Source of the DNA: JACKFB01 sp041389525
GTDB taxonomy: Bacteria > Myxococcota_A > UBA9042 > PHBI01 > JACKFB01
Direction: 5' to 3'
Length of the DNA: 64,000 nucleotides
NCBI GenBank assembly: GCA_041389525.1
Contig: JAWKRR010000030.1
Span: 1-64,000 of the forward strand
A model generated the notes under the pieces. That model saw nothing but the letters and a program-made list of their open reading frames with translations, was not told the DNA's origin and did no database searches. Shown here in pieces: positions 1 through 9,776 of this stretch. Position numbers and translations under genes: made by a program. How positions within the stretch are numbered: the stretch's first letter is position 1; each line of letters opens with the position of its first letter.

Positions 1-558
1 GCCCACCGCGCACGAGCCGGTGCAGGGCTGGCCCAACTCGGGCGGACCGATGGGGCCCGCGTCGATCTCGGCCTCGACCTCGGCGTCCTTCGCGTCGGGG
101 AGCTCGGGCGTGACGTCGGGCGTGACCTCGATCTCGGGCGGGAGGTCCGGGGCGACCTCGGCGTCCGCGTCGACCTCGGCGTCGACTTCGGCGTCGACCT
201 CGGCGTCCGTGTCGGGGGCCGCGTCCACCTCGACCTCGGCGTCCGCGTCCGCGTCAGGGGCGGCGACCTCCGCGTCGGCATCGGCGTCGGCGAGGTCCCC
301 CTGCACGTCGGCGTCGGGCGTGACGTCCGGCACGTCCGCCACATCAGGCGCGGCGTCGGGCAGCAGGTCGGTCCCCACGTCGCCACCTTCGGCGACGCAG
401 ATCTGCTCCTTGCAGACCAACTCCGAGTCACACTCGTCGGTGGTCACGCAGGGGTCTCCGGGCTGCCCCAGCGCCTTCAACTTGACGGCGGTACACCCCG
501 TGGCGGTGAACGCAACCATCAGCAGCGCAAACGAAAAAACGAGGTCTCGGCGTTGCAT
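1..558 (-). CDS. Asp/Ala/Glu-rich lipoprotein (3' end outside window)
   Basis: The reading frame starts at ATG 558 and stays open to base 1, so about 186 residues are visible and the C-terminus is cut by the window edge. The N-terminus has a short basic region (MQRRD), a hydrophobic stretch and a lipobox ending in ATGC, so it should be a lipoprotein. After a small Cys motif (PCVTTDECDSELVCKEQICV) comes a long linker made almost only of Asp, Ala, Glu, Val and Pro, built from repeated six-base blocks coding for DA, EV and DV. Near base 1 a new Cys-containing segment (PCTGSCAVG) begins. The linker probably holds a Cys-rich domain away from the membrane. Its function is unknown. Confidence 0.75.
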   Translation of the reverse strand, partial: MQRRDLVFSFALLMVAFTATGCTAVKLKALGQPGDPCVTTDECDSELVCKEQICVAEGGDVGTDLLPDAAPDVADVPDVTPDADVQGDLADADADAEVAAPDADADAEVEVDAAPDTDAEVDAEVDAEVDADAEVAPDLPPEIEVTPDVTPELPDAKDAEVEAEIDAGPIGPPELGQPCTGSCAVG

Positions 559-670
559 CAGGCGGGCACTCCGGATCGCGCGAGGAGAGCGCGGAGTATA
601 GGGGGCTCGGCGGTACGGGCTCAAGCGCGGCGTTGGCGGACGGCGGCGGGGCAGCAGCCGGGCGACCGGG

Positions 671-3600
671 TCACTGGCAGTTCGGGATGGCCGTCCCCTG
701 GCATGCTCCCAGCACGCAGGCGTCGTTCGCGGTGCAGGTCTGGGCATCGTCGCACAGATAGCGGCCGGTTACCTTGAGGTTGTCGAGGCGCACGTCAGCA
801 CTCCCCGCGCTACCCGCGCCGAGGGTGAGCTCGAAGCTCACGTCCACCGATTGCCCGGCGTACGCGTGAAGATCGACCTCGAGGATCTCGAATCCCGAGG
901 TGTCGTCGCAGACCTCGGCCACCACGTCGCCGTCGATGAGGAGCCGGAGCACGTCGACAGAGCAGGACGAGCTCGAGAGCACGGCGGACACGGCGACGCT
1001 GAGGGTTCCGCCGTCGTCGGGGACGAGGAAGCTGGGGCTGCGCACGCTGAGCAGGGCGGCGCTCCAGGTCTGTGGCAGCACGCTGGCCAGGGCGTTGGGG
1101 CCTGACACGGCCTGCCCGGTCGCGGTCGCCCAGCTGTATTCGGGTGAGCCCGCGCCCAGGACGAACCCGGCGGGGAGCTTGCCGGGGCCGACGCTGTCGA
1201 ACTTCGCCTCGTAGACCTTCTGGCCGTCGTGAAGCGCCGAGAACTGGCAGGCGCCGGCGATGCACTGGCCGACGGTGCACTCGCTGCCGACGTCGCAGGA
1301 CTTTGGCACCCCGACGCAGACGCCGGCGACGCACGCGTCGGCGGTGGTGCAGGCGTCGCCGTCATTGCAGCTGGGGCCGTCGGCGGGGGCGTGAGCGCAG
1401 CCGCTCACGGGATCGCACGAGTCGGTGGTGCAGGGGTCCGCGTCCGCGCAGGACACCGGGCTGCCGACGCACGCGCCCTGCGAGCAGGTGTCGCCCTGGG
1501 TGCACACGCTGCCGTCGTTGCAGGGGCCGGTGATCGGCGTGTCGACGCAGACTCCCCCGGCGCCGCACGCGCGGCTGACGCAGGGCCCCGCGGACGGGCA
1601 GTCGGAGTCCAGGGTGCACGCGCAGGCGGCGGCCGAGAAGACGCAGCTCCCAGTGAGGTGGTCGCAGCTGTCCTTCGTGCATGGATCGTTGTCGTCGCAC
1701 AGCGTCGGCGCGCCCTTGCACGCCCCCAGCGCGCAGCGATCCTGGGTCGTGCAGGCGTCGCCGTCACTGCAGAGGTACTCGCCCTCGACGAGCACGTCAT
1801 CGATGGCCGCGCCGAAGCCCGCGTTCGTCACGGCGTCCGCCTGGAAGCTGAAGACCAGGCGCGTGGGGCGATCGCGGAAATCCTTGAGGTCGAGCTGGTG
1901 CAGCGTCCAGTTCGCCTCGGTCGCGCACACCTGCAGCAGCGGAACCACCTGCCCGTAGGAGCTCGCCGCGACGACCAGCTTGTCGGTGCCGCAGCCGGGC
2001 TGGGCGACCTGCACCCGGGTCATCAGGTCCAGCGCCACGTTGGCCCCGCGCGGGATGAACTCGGGGCTGGTCAGCGTCGCCTCGACCGGGCCGCCGTACT
2101 GGCCGCCGATGCCCGTCGCCACCACACCCAGGCCGCTGGCGTTGGGCGTGTAGTCCGTGGACACCGCCCAGGCCGCCGCGCTCTGCGACGTGGTGGTCGC
2201 CGTCCACCCGGCAGGCAGCCCCGAGTCGAAGTCGGCGGCCAGCAGCACGCCGCCCTGGTCCAGCGGGACGGACAGGCACGCGCCGTCCTCACACACGTTG
2301 GATGTGCAATCGTCAGCGTCGTCGCAGTCGACGAGCGCCTGCGCGACGCAGACCGTGTCGACACAGAGCGAGCCGATGGTGCAGCCGTCGCCGTCGTCGC
2401 AGGGCTTGCCGTCGGCGAGCGGCTTCGTCTCACACACGCCGGTGGTCGGGGCGCAGGTCGCCACCTGGCAGGGCGCGGCCGGCTGCTCGCAGACGACCTC
2501 GGAGCCGGGGATGACGGTGCAGACGTGGGGAAAGACGCTGTCCTCGCAGGCCCGCTCGCCGGGACAGGGGTCGGACAGAGTGATGGCGTCGCAGTCGGCG
2601 TCGCCCTCGCACTCGCAGACCATGGCGCCGGCGCTGCAGACCCCGCCGAGGCAGAAGTCGTTCACGGAGCACGCGTCGCCGTCGTCACACGGCCCGGGGA
2701 GCGGCAGGTGTTGGCACAGCGCGTTGCCGGCGGCGTTGAGGCAGGTGTCGCTGGTGCAGACGTTGCCGTCGTCGCAGGCCACGGGCGTTCCCGCGCAGAC
2801 CCCGTTGGGTTGGGACTCGGCGCTGCCCTCGAGCGTCACGCTCCCGCACACGTCGTCCGCGGTGCACGGGACGCCATCGTCGCAGGGGCCAAGCACGTTC
2901 GCGTGGAGGCACTGACCCGTCTCCGCGTCGCAGGTGTCTGCGGTGCAGGCGTTCTGGTCGTCGCAGGGCTTGGCGCTCCCCTCGCAGGCGCCGTCTTGGC
3001 AGAAGTCGTTGACGGTGCAGGGGTCGCCGTCGTTGCAGGTCCCGCCCGTGGGCAGGTGCACGCAGACCTCGCCGGGCGCGAGGGTCGCGTCGCACGAGTC
3101 CAGGGTGCAGGGGTTGCCGTCGCTGCAGTCGCGCGGTGGCCCCACGCACGCGCCCGAGCTGCACGTACCCTCCGAAACGCAGGGATTTGACGTGCTGTCG
3201 CAGGCCAGCCCTTCGCTCCGCGCCGTGAGCTCGCAGCCGCCGGTGTCGGGCTGACAGACCGCCTCCAGGCAGGTGGAGTCGCCGGAGGCGTCGCAGACCA
3301 CGCGATTCTCAGCCACGATCTCGCAGCGGTAGTCGGCGGTGCAGCCCAGCGGCCCGTCGCAGAGATCGACGCTCAGCGCGGCGTCGCAGTCGAAGTCGTC
3401 TTGGCACTCGCAGGTGTCCGTCGGCGCGCCGTGGCACAGCCCGTCGACGTCGCACCGGTCGTTCGAGGTGCAGTCGATGCCGTCATCGCACGAGTTTCCG
3501 CTCGCCACGGCGAAGACGCACTCGCCCGTCGGCCCGTCGCATCGATCGGTCGTGCAGGGGTCCCCGTCGTTGCAAGTCCGCGCGACGCCTACGCATTGAC

Positions 3601-3886
3601 GCACCACGCACACGTCGTTCTCCGTGCAGCCCTGGCCGTCATCGCAGGGCTGCCCCTGCTTCTCCGCCCCGGAGAACTCGCAGACGCCGGCGTTGCACGC
3701 CACGGTGGTGCAGCCCGGCACGAAGCCGCTGGCCTTGAGCCGGCTGTCGCAATCAGCCACCACCACGCACTGCGGCGGCGGGACCACGGTGCCGTCGTCG
3801 CCGCCGCCATCGCAGCCCGCCGCATACAGCGCGAACGCGGCGAGCGGTACCCAGCAAATGGTCAGTCTGAATCGGTTGTGGCTCAA
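671..3886 (-). CDS. Large Cys-rich repeat lipoprotein with two jelly-roll-like domains
   Basis: The frame is open much further upstream, but the signal sequence places the start at TTG 3886, giving about 1071 residues. The N-terminus (SHNRFRLTICW... ending LYAAGC) is a lipoprotein signal. Most of the protein is a tandem array of a short motif of the form C-x-D-G-x-x-C-T-x-x-x-x-C...G-x-C, with many Cys-Asp-Asp-Gly variants. Two larger domains interrupt the array. One lies in the second half (starting GGVLLAADFDSGLPAGW) and the other is close to the C-terminus (KFDSVGPGKLPAGF); both end in a D-[DN]-[VL]-x-V-x-G-x-Y-L-C pattern and look like MAM/jelly-roll adhesion folds. Such proteins are common in Myxococcota surface proteomes. 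A cell-surface adhesive or structural role is inferred, not shown. Confidence 0.75.
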   Translation of the reverse strand: MSHNRFRLTICWVPLAAFALYAAGCDGGGDDGTVVPPPQCVVVADCDSRLKASGFVPGCTTVACNAGVCEFSGAEKQGQPCDDGQGCTENDVCVVRQCVGVARTCNDGDPCTTDRCDGPTGECVFAVASGNSCDDGIDCTSNDRCDVDGLCHGAPTDTCECQDDFDCDAALSVDLCDGPLGCTADYRCEIVAENRVVCDASGDSTCLEAVCQPDTGGCELTARSEGLACDSTSNPCVSEGTCSSGACVGPPRDCSDGNPCTLDSCDATLAPGEVCVHLPTGGTCNDGDPCTVNDFCQDGACEGSAKPCDDQNACTADTCDAETGQCLHANVLGPCDDGVPCTADDVCGSVTLEGSAESQPNGVCAGTPVACDDGNVCTSDTCLNAAGNALCQHLPLPGPCDDGDACSVNDFCLGGVCSAGAMVCECEGDADCDAITLSDPCPGERACEDSVFPHVCTVIPGSEVVCEQPAAPCQVATCAPTTGVCETKPLADGKPCDDGDGCTIGSLCVDTVCVAQALVDCDDADDCTSNVCEDGACLSVPLDQGGVLLAADFDSGLPAGWTATTTSQSAAAWAVSTDYTPNASGLGVVATGIGGQYGGPVEATLTSPEFIPRGANVALDLMTRVQVAQPGCGTDKLVVAASSYGQVVPLLQVCATEANWTLHQLDLKDFRDRPTRLVFSFQADAVTNAGFGAAIDDVLVEGEYLCSDGDACTTQDRCALGACKGAPTLCDDNDPCTKDSCDHLTGSCVFSAAACACTLDSDCPSAGPCVSRACGAGGVCVDTPITGPCNDGSVCTQGDTCSQGACVGSPVSCADADPCTTDSCDPVSGCAHAPADGPSCNDGDACTTADACVAGVCVGVPKSCDVGSECTVGQCIAGACQFSALHDGQKVYEAKFDSVGPGKLPAGFVLGAGSPEYSWATATGQAVSGPNALASVLPQTWSAALLSVRSPSFLVPDDGGTLSVAVSAVLSSSSCSVDVLRLLIDGDVVAEVCDDTSGFEILEVDLHAYAGQSVDVSFELTLGAGSAGSADVRLDNLKVTGRYLCDDAQTCTANDACVLGACQGTAIPNCQ

Positions 3887-4012
3887 TGACGACCGCCTGA
3901 GCGTGGACTTTGCTCCCCGGGGCGTGGCCGAAGAGCAGCGTGTTCGAGGGGCCGCGGGTGGCCCCGGCTGCCTAGCCGAGTCACCGAGACCCTCTGGAGT
4001 GTACCGACGGCC

Positions 4013-5182
4013 ATGAGACGCGGTCAAAGACAGCAGCGTGGAGCGGGCCGTTCGATGCGGGCCGCGGCGGGCGCGGCGCTGGCGATGCTCGGCTGCGGCC
4101 CCGGCGGCTCGATCGCCGAGCCGGCCGCGGCGGCTGTGCGGGGCTCGGCGTTGCGCGGGCTGGATCTCGGGTCCGCGGCGCTGCTGCCAGCGGCCGCCAT
4201 CGCCGAACCGCCGCGGGCACCCAGCCCCCCCGCCGCGTTCGATCGGGCCGACGACGGCCGGCTCAGCGCCACGCGCAGCTACTCCCTCGGCACGACCTCG
4301 CGCGGGCGCCTGGTCGGCGGTCGCGCCTTGCCCACCGCGCACGGTTCGCTGATCGCGCGGCCGATCTCCATCACCCGAGACGCGATCTTCGGCACCGACG
4401 AGCTGGTCAGCGCGCTCGAACGCGCGGCCGCCCACGTCGCCGAGCGGTGGCCCGGCAGCCGGCTCTACGCGGGCGACCTCAGCGCGCGCCATGGCGGCGA
4501 CCTGCCGGGCCACGTGAGCCACAACAGCGGCCGCGACGTGGACCTCGCCTTCTACGCCCGAGACGCGGGCGGCCGGATCGCGGACGACGCGAACTTCGCA
4601 GCCGTGCGGGGCGACGGCGTGATCACCAGCACCGGGGACGCCTTCGACGACGCGAGGAACTTCGAGCTGATCGCGACCCTGCTCCGCGACCCGCGCATTC
4701 AGGTCCAGTGGGTGTTCGTCTCGGCCGCGCTGCGCGAGCGTCTGCTGCGCGCCGGCGCGCTCGCCAAGACCGACCCCGCCCTGCTCGAGCGCGTGGCGGC
4801 GGTCCTCGCCCAACCACGCGACAGCTCGCCCCACGTCGAACACTTCCACGTCCGCATCTACTGCGCCCTCGAAGAGCGGGTCGAAGGCTGCCTGGACGCC
4901 GGCCGCGTCCACCCGTGGGTCAACACCTTCGACGCCGCCCTGGCCGAGCGGGTCGCCGAGGTCGTGTCGCTGCTACGCTCCGGTGGCGCAGACGAAGCGC
5001 GCTACGCCATCACCCGCCTCGTGCGGCTGCGCGCCCGCGACGCCGTCGAGCACATCGAGCCGCTCACGGCCAGCGCCGACCCGGAGACCCGCACGCTGGC
5101 GGCCGACGCGGTCGCCTTCCTGCGCGGCGAGCGGACTCCGCCGGCCTGGGCTCACCTGCTGCCGGAAGACGCCGGCGAGTAA
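4013..5182 (+). CDS. MepA-like murein endopeptidase (peptidase family M74)
   Basis: The protein matches penicillin-insensitive murein endopeptidases, zinc enzymes that cut peptide cross-links in peptidoglycan in the periplasm. The two zinc-site motifs are visible: SHNSGRDVDLAF (family pattern SHxxGxDVD) and HVEHFHVR (family pattern HxHFHxR). The N-terminus contains a hydrophobic stretch ending in LGCGPGG, so it may be lipid-anchored. An internal ATG at 4055 would give a tidier signal peptide than ATG 4013. After the catalytic domain a tail of about 70 residues looks alpha-helical and HEAT-like (LLRSGGADEARYAITRLVRL), which is not part of E. coli MepA. The gene is divergent from the Cys-rich lipoprotein on the left. 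Confidence 0.8.
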   Translation: MRRGQRQQRGAGRSMRAAAGAALAMLGCGPGGSIAEPAAAAVRGSALRGLDLGSAALLPAAAIAEPPRAPSPPAAFDRADDGRLSATRSYSLGTTSRGRLVGGRALPTAHGSLIARPISITRDAIFGTDELVSALERAAAHVAERWPGSRLYAGDLSARHGGDLPGHVSHNSGRDVDLAFYARDAGGRIADDANFAAVRGDGVITSTGDAFDDARNFELIATLLRDPRIQVQWVFVSAALRERLLRAGALAKTDPALLERVAAVLAQPRDSSPHVEHFHVRIYCALEERVEGCLDAGRVHPWVNTFDAALAERVAEVVSLLRSGGADEARYAITRLVRLRARDAVEHIEPLTASADPETRTLAADAVAFLRGERTPPAWAHLLPEDAGE

Positions 5183-5249
5183 GGGCGCGCGAACGCCCCC
5201 GTCCCACCGGCTCACCGCGCGCGCCGCCCCGCGGGCGAGCAGTCCGCGC

Positions 5250-6530
5250 CTACTTCTTCTTCGGCTCGGGCTCTTCGCAGGGCTGCTTGGCGATCGCCTC
5301 TTGCTCGGTCTTCCACCACTCGGCGAACTCACCCGTCGTGAGCGTGTCGTTCGCCTTCTGGAAGTCTTCCTTCGTCTTGAAGCCGTTGCGCAGCAAGATG
5401 ATGCCGAAGTTCTCTTCAGCCGAGGCGTCCTGCAGCGTCGCCAGATTCTTCTGCTTCATCATGCAGAAGATGTCGTGCATCGCCTTCGAGTAGTTCAGCT
5501 TCTGCGTCTCGGGCTTCGGCACCAGGTCCAGGCCCGGCCAGTCGATGACCTCGTTGCCCGGGCCCACGCGCCGCCAGTCGTCCGCGCGCCACGTCTTCTC
5601 TTGCGGGAAGTAGCCCTCGCGCTCGAAGACCACGCGGTACTCGTAGATGCTGGCCTGCGCCACAGAGCCGTCCTCGCCCTTCGCGGCCTCGAAGATCGGC
5701 AGGTTGATGAGCGGCAAGCGCTCAATCGTCTGACCTTCCTTCAGATTGGCGGTCTCGTTCGGGATCTCGGTCTCGTCCAGCTTGGTCATGTTGGCGTCTT
5801 TACGCCGCCACGCCGCGCCGTCCTGCTCGAACTTGGTCTGGTAGACCCGCACGCGGGCGTCGCCGGGGAAGAAGGTCAGCGTGACCTCGCCGTAGCGGTT
5901 CTTCGCGCGCCGATCCTCGTCGTTCCACTGCTCTTTGAGGCGCCGCACCTCGGCGGTCTTGTGCTCGACCACCGTCCCCGTGAGGAAGGCCTGCACCTCG
6001 TCGCGCTTCTCCTCCTGGCTCATCAGCCAGATGGTGAAAATCGCGGTCACCACCAGCGTGCCGCCGATGATCCCGAGGGCCAGCATGCTGCGGCGACGCG
6101 CGCCCAGCGACTCGTCCAGCTCGGCGAGGCGCGTGGGGTCGGGGGTCTGCGGATCGGTCGCGAAGATCCCTTCCGCGTGGGGCGAGACGCGAATCGTCGG
6201 GTCGACGGCGTCCATCGACGGAGCGGCACCACGACGCACGGACAGATCCACGGCCGGAGCCGCCACCGGCGCTTGCTTGCCCTTCCCCTTCGACTTGCCC
6301 TTGTCGCCGCCGCTCTTCGCTGCGGTCGGAACAGGCGCCACGTCGACGGACTCGTCCGCCTTCGGGATCCCGTCCGCGACTTCGGTCACGATCGACTCGG
6401 ACTCGGGCGCGAGCTCGGCCACGTCGCCGCCAGAACTCGAACCGGTCGCGTCGTCGTCCCCCGTGTCGATGAAGTCGGGCAGGTCGCCCTCGTTCTCGCT
6501 GGGGTCTTTCCCGTCGTCGCCCTTCGCCAT
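5250..6530 (-). CDS. Single-pass membrane protein with acidic cytoplasmic N-terminus, unknown function
   Basis: ATG 6530 is preceded by a good ribosome binding site (AGAGGG), giving 426 residues. Residues 1-145 are acidic and low in complexity, with a Lys/Gly patch (GKSKGKGKQ) and a short motif PTIRVSPHAEG. One transmembrane helix lies at about residues 148-170 (MLALGIIGGTLVVTAIFTIW). The C-terminal 250 residues, probably periplasmic, are predicted to mix beta strands and helices (YGEVTLTFFPGDARVRVYQT; ASIYEYRVVFEREGYFP) and resemble a PEGA-like surface domain only loosely. No family is recognised with confidence. The gene is convergent with the MepA-like gene. Confidence 0.7.
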   Translation of the reverse strand: MAKGDDGKDPSENEGDLPDFIDTGDDDATGSSSGGDVAELAPESESIVTEVADGIPKADESVDVAPVPTAAKSGGDKGKSKGKGKQAPVAAPAVDLSVRRGAAPSMDAVDPTIRVSPHAEGIFATDPQTPDPTRLAELDESLGARRRSMLALGIIGGTLVVTAIFTIWLMSQEEKRDEVQAFLTGTVVEHKTAEVRRLKEQWNDEDRRAKNRYGEVTLTFFPGDARVRVYQTKFEQDGAAWRRKDANMTKLDETEIPNETANLKEGQTIERLPLINLPIFEAAKGEDGSVAQASIYEYRVVFEREGYFPQEKTWRADDWRRVGPGNEVIDWPGLDLVPKPETQKLNYSKAMHDIFCMMKQKNLATLQDASAEENFGIILLRNGFKTKEDFQKANDTLTTGEFAEWWKTEQEAIAKQPCEEPEPKKK

Positions 6531-6696
6531 GAAACCCTCTGTTCTCAAGGGGAAGCTGCCCGAAACAGCGCGCGGACTATAGACGCGCGTTCCGCGGAGC
6601 GTCAAGGGCGGAAAGCGCGCATTCACCAGCGAAAGCGCGCGACTCGCCCTGGTCGCACGCTGCTTCCCAGCGGTCGCGGGGGCGAGCGCGAGCCCC

Positions 6697-7165
6697 TCAG
6701 CCGCCCGACCTCGACTCGAGAATCAGCGTCACCGGCCCATCGTTGGTCGAATGCACGTGCATGTGAGTGCGGAAACGCCCCGTCTCCACATGCGGGACCT
6801 CGCGCCGCGCCAGCTCGACGAACCGCTCGACCAGCCGCTCGGCCCCCACCGGCTCCATCGCGCCCACGAAGGACGGCCGGCGCCCCTTCCGGCAGTCGCC
6901 GTACAGCGTGAACTGGCTGACCACCAGCAAGCCGCCGCCGACCTCGGCCAGGACAGTCTACCTTGCCGCCCTCGTCCTCGAAGATCCGCAGCCCGACGAT
7001 CTCTGGGCCATCCAAGCGACGTCGGCCTCTTCGTCGCCCGCCCCCGCGCCCAGCAACACCAGCAGCGCCGGCGCCCCGGGCTGCGTCTGCCCCACCCGCT
7101 CGACCTCCGGCGCCGTCCACCACCTCGACCCACGCGCCGCTCACCCGCTGCACCACCGCCCGCAT
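6697..7165 (-). CDS. dtd: D-aminoacyl-tRNA deacylase, broken by several frameshifts
   Basis: Dtd removes D-amino acids mischarged onto tRNA. The start at ATG 7165 has a strong ribosome binding site (GGGAGGAG). Family segments appear in order but in changing frames: MRAVVQRVS at the N-terminus, PALLVLLG, then EIVGLRIFEDEGGKV, then the catalytic SQFTLYGDCRKGRRPSF, and NDGPVTL near the end. The frame changes near 7113, 7010 and 6955. At the last two, restoring bases deleted from short runs recovers the family sequence. I think the gene is intact in the organism and the consensus is wrong here, but a recent pseudogene cannot be excluded. It is divergent from the M20 peptidase, 102 bp away. Confidence 0.8.
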
Positions 7166-7267
7166 CGCCCTCTCCTCCCTGTGATCACTCCCACCCGGTT
7201 GACATTCGGCGAGCCCACGCGCTCGGATGGACCCACGCATTCTGGCCCTCACGCTCCGAGGAGGCGC

Positions 7268-8690
7268 ATGCCCGCCCCCCTGCTCGACACGGTCCGGCAA
7301 ATCCTGGCCCGCGACTCACGCATCGGCCACGACATCTCGGCCAGCATCAACGATCTCATGGATCCGCTCTACTACGGCGAGCGCCCAGCATCCTCGAGCA
7401 GGTCGCGTCCGGACCCGGCGGCGATGTCGTGAACCTAGCTGGTCGGGCCAGCCGACGCCACGGGCGGACTGGCTGATGTCCCGCACCGCGACGAGCGGGC
7501 TCCCCGTGCCGTCCGCCTGGGCCGCGACCGGCGGCGACCCCTTCGCCCCGCGGGTCGACGCCACGGCCGGGCCTGCTCCGACTCGGCGCCGCCTCAGAGA
7601 AAGTCGATTTCGCCTCTCAAGCTGCTCGCCGCATCCACCTTCCCCCGCCGAGTCCCTGAAGAAGCCCGTCGTCGGCTTACGTCGCGCAACGAGTCCGTGG
7701 CCACCGGCACGCCGACCGTGCTCGCAGGCGCCGACGTGCCGGACGCGATCCTCCTGGGCGCGCCGACCAACCTCGAGCTGTGGACCGATCACCCGGCTGC
7801 GTCGCCCTGAGCCTGCGAATCGAGCGCGAGGTGCGCTACCGCAGGATGCCGCCGTCTCGCGGCTTCTTCCGCGTCGAGGTGACCGGCAGAAGTCTCGCCC
7901 ACGCCCAGTGCGGCGGGCCGGCGTCGACGCCCTGGAGCACACCCTCGGCCTCGTGGTGAAGTGGCAGAAGCGCGGCGACGTGCGGGTGCTCTCCATCGAC
8001 TGCGGTGAGGCCCCCAACCGCGTCCCCGGGCGAGCTGGCTTGCTAGTCGCCACCAGCGACGAGGAGCTGCCTCCGCTGCCCGCCGGGGTCTCCGCCGAGC
8101 CGCTCCCGGACGGCGCCGCGGTGCCCTTCCCCATCGACGACCTGCTCGACGCCTGGCTGACGGCGCGCGACGCCGGGGTGGCGGCGGTGCGCGAGGCCCA
8201 GCTGGTGGCCGCCAACGCCTCGGGCGCCCGGCCCACCCGCCAGGCCCACCTCGGCAGCCTCGCCTCCGACCGCGACGCCCTCGCGGGGTCGCTCGTCTTC
8301 TGGACCGGCCCGGGCTGCGACCACCACGCCGTGGTCGAGACCTTCGCCGCCGCCGCCAGCGCCGCGCTGACCGGCCGCGAGGGCCTCTCCCTGCAGATCC
8401 AGATGCTCCAAGACCGCCCGGCCTTCGAGGGTCGCGACGCGGCCGCCGCGTTCGCCCCCATCGCCAAGCGCGCGCTGGCCGACGCCGGCGTCCCACCGGT
8501 CTTGAGCGCGGGCTGCCTCACCACCGACGCCGGCATCGCCGCCCAGCGCGGCATCCCGACCTTGGTGTTCGGCCCCGGCCGCGGCCCCGAGCACCTCTTC
8601 CGAGACGACGAGTCCACCCCGATCGTCCACATCGAGGCGGCGTTCCGCTTCTACTGCGAGCTCATCCGCGCCTACTGCGTCGACCGCTGA
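7268..8690 (+). CDS. M20-family metallopeptidase, 5' half broken by frameshifts
   Basis: ATG 7268 follows an excellent ribosome binding site (GAGGAGG, 3 nt spacing). The first 38 residues (MPAPLLDTVRQILARDSRIG...) read in one frame. The frame then changes several times between about 7380 and 7925. From about 7920 to the stop at 8690 one clean frame carries the M20 C-terminal part: GVDALEHTLGLVVKW of the dimerisation domain, then CGEAPNRVPGRA, then TDAGIAAQRGIPTLVFGPGR, and a final FYCELIRAYC helix. M20 enzymes are zinc or cobalt hydrolases such as ArgE and DapE; the exact substrate cannot be told, because the metal-binding N-terminal half is scrambled. Consensus error is more likely than decay. 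Confidence 0.7.
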
Positions 8691-8739
8691 GCCGCGGCCG
8701 CCCGCGCCGGCGAGCCACCGCCGCCGCTTCAGGGCTCCG

Positions 8740-8780
8740 AAAAGCGAAAACCGCGGGCCGTTCCATGACGACCCGCGGTT
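8740..8780 (-). terminator. Rho-independent terminator of cdnL
   Basis: A perfect 9-bp inverted repeat (AACCGCGGG at 8749-8757 and CCCGCGGTT at 8772-8780) encloses a 14-nt loop. Read on the minus strand, the stem is followed by TTTTCGCTTTTC, the expected U-rich tract. It lies 50 bp downstream of the cdnL stop. Confidence 0.8.
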
Positions 8781-8830
8781 CTTGCTGTGTTCTCGAGCTG
8801 CAGTCGACGCCCTGAGGACGCCGGCGTGGC

Positions 8831-9364
8831 TCAGGCCGTCTCGCGCAGCGGCTCGTCTTGCGACTCGGCCGCAGCGTCGGAGAACATCTCCTCCAGCTCC
8901 GCCTCGATGGTCGGCTCGTCGCTGTCGCGGGCGATGGAGAGCTCCTTGACCAGCAGCGCGCGCGCCGTGTCGAGCATCTTCCGCTCACCGAAGGACAGGT
9001 TCTTGTCGTACTTCAGCAGGTAGAGGTCGCGCAGCACTTCGGCCACGTCGTAGACCGAGCCGGTCTTGATCTTCTCAAGGTAGCGGCGGTAGCGGCGGTT
9101 CCACGTCTGCTGGTCGAACTTGACCGGGCGCTCGCGAAGAATCTCGTAAACCTCGTCGACTTCCTCGCCCTGAATGACCGAGCGGAGGCCGACCTGCGTC
9201 ACCTTGTTGATTGGGATGCGGATCTTCTTGTCCGTATCGAGCACCCGAAGTACGTAGAACTTCTGGTGCGTCCCGGAGATTTCCATGCTCTCGATGCCCA
9301 TGATCTCTGTCACGCCCTGGGCGGGGTAGACGGCCTTATCGCCAATCTTGAAATCGGGCTGCAT
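8831..9364 (-). CDS. cdnL: CarD/CdnL-family RNA polymerase-binding regulator
   Basis: This 177-residue protein has the CarD/CdnL architecture. The N-terminal Tudor-like RNA-polymerase interaction domain (FKIGDKAVYPAQGVTEI...) is followed by a helical DNA-contact domain (NRRYRRYLEKIKTGSVYDVA...) and an acidic C-terminal tail (AELEEMFSDAAAESQDE). In Myxococcus, CdnL binds the RNA polymerase beta subunit and stabilises open complexes at rRNA and other promoters; it lacks the zinc and HMGA parts of CarD, as here. ATG 9364 has the ribosome binding site AAAGGAG. It is a single-gene unit ending in the terminator above. Confidence 0.93.
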   Translation of the reverse strand: MQPDFKIGDKAVYPAQGVTEIMGIESMEISGTHQKFYVLRVLDTDKKIRIPINKVTQVGLRSVIQGEEVDEVYEILRERPVKFDQQTWNRRYRRYLEKIKTGSVYDVAEVLRDLYLLKYDKNLSFGERKMLDTARALLVKELSIARDSDEPTIEAELEEMFSDAAAESQDEPLRETA

Positions 9365-9776
9365 GCAATCTCCTTTGGTCTCGACCCTCTGGGCCGAACC
9401 GTCGTAACGCGTCGCCTAAACCAGTGGCGCATGTGCTGCGACGGAGGCACCTCGAAGAGCGAGGGAGCGACCATCGGGCGTATCCGAGCGCAGAGGGATG
9501 AAACCAGATCGGGGGCCCTGCTGTCAATGACGCAGTCGCGCCGTCCGCGTCACCGAGCCGTGACGACCCGCCGCTAACACGCTGAGCTTAAAGGCTATTC
9601 CCGGGTTCCTGGCGGGTGGTCGCGGGAGGCGTCCGTCACCAGGACTGAGGGGGGGAGCGAGCGAACGCTCCCGGCGACGCGCCACTTCGGGCGCTGCGAG
9701 CGGCTCAACCCCTCGCCGCCGCTGAGCTATCGGGCCGATCGGCGCGCGTCCACGCACGCCGATCAGCCCTCGGAGA
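9365..9776. other. Non-coding gap with no recognised gene
   Basis: Between cdnL and the next minus-strand gene there are about 410 bases without a convincing ORF. The right part (about 9683-9735, minus strand) contains GATAGCTCAGCGG followed by GGTTGAGCC, which recalls tRNA D-arm and T-arm words, but no tRNA fold can be drawn. The left part should contain the cdnL promoter and leader. Confidence 0.5.

Noticed and set aside
1229..3190. Plus-strand open frame of over 600 codons opposite the Cys-rich lipoprotein
   Set aside because: It is a shadow of the real gene in high-GC DNA; the translation is Ala/Arg/Val-biased without motifs.
4055..4060. Internal ATG as definite start of the MepA-like protein
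   Set aside because: It gives a neater signal peptide, but ATG 4013 cannot be excluded; only noted as an alternative.
9683..9735. tRNA-like words (GATAGCTCAGCGG and GGTTGAGCC, minus strand)
   Set aside because: The spacing does not allow acceptor, anticodon and T arms to form together; it is at most a relic.
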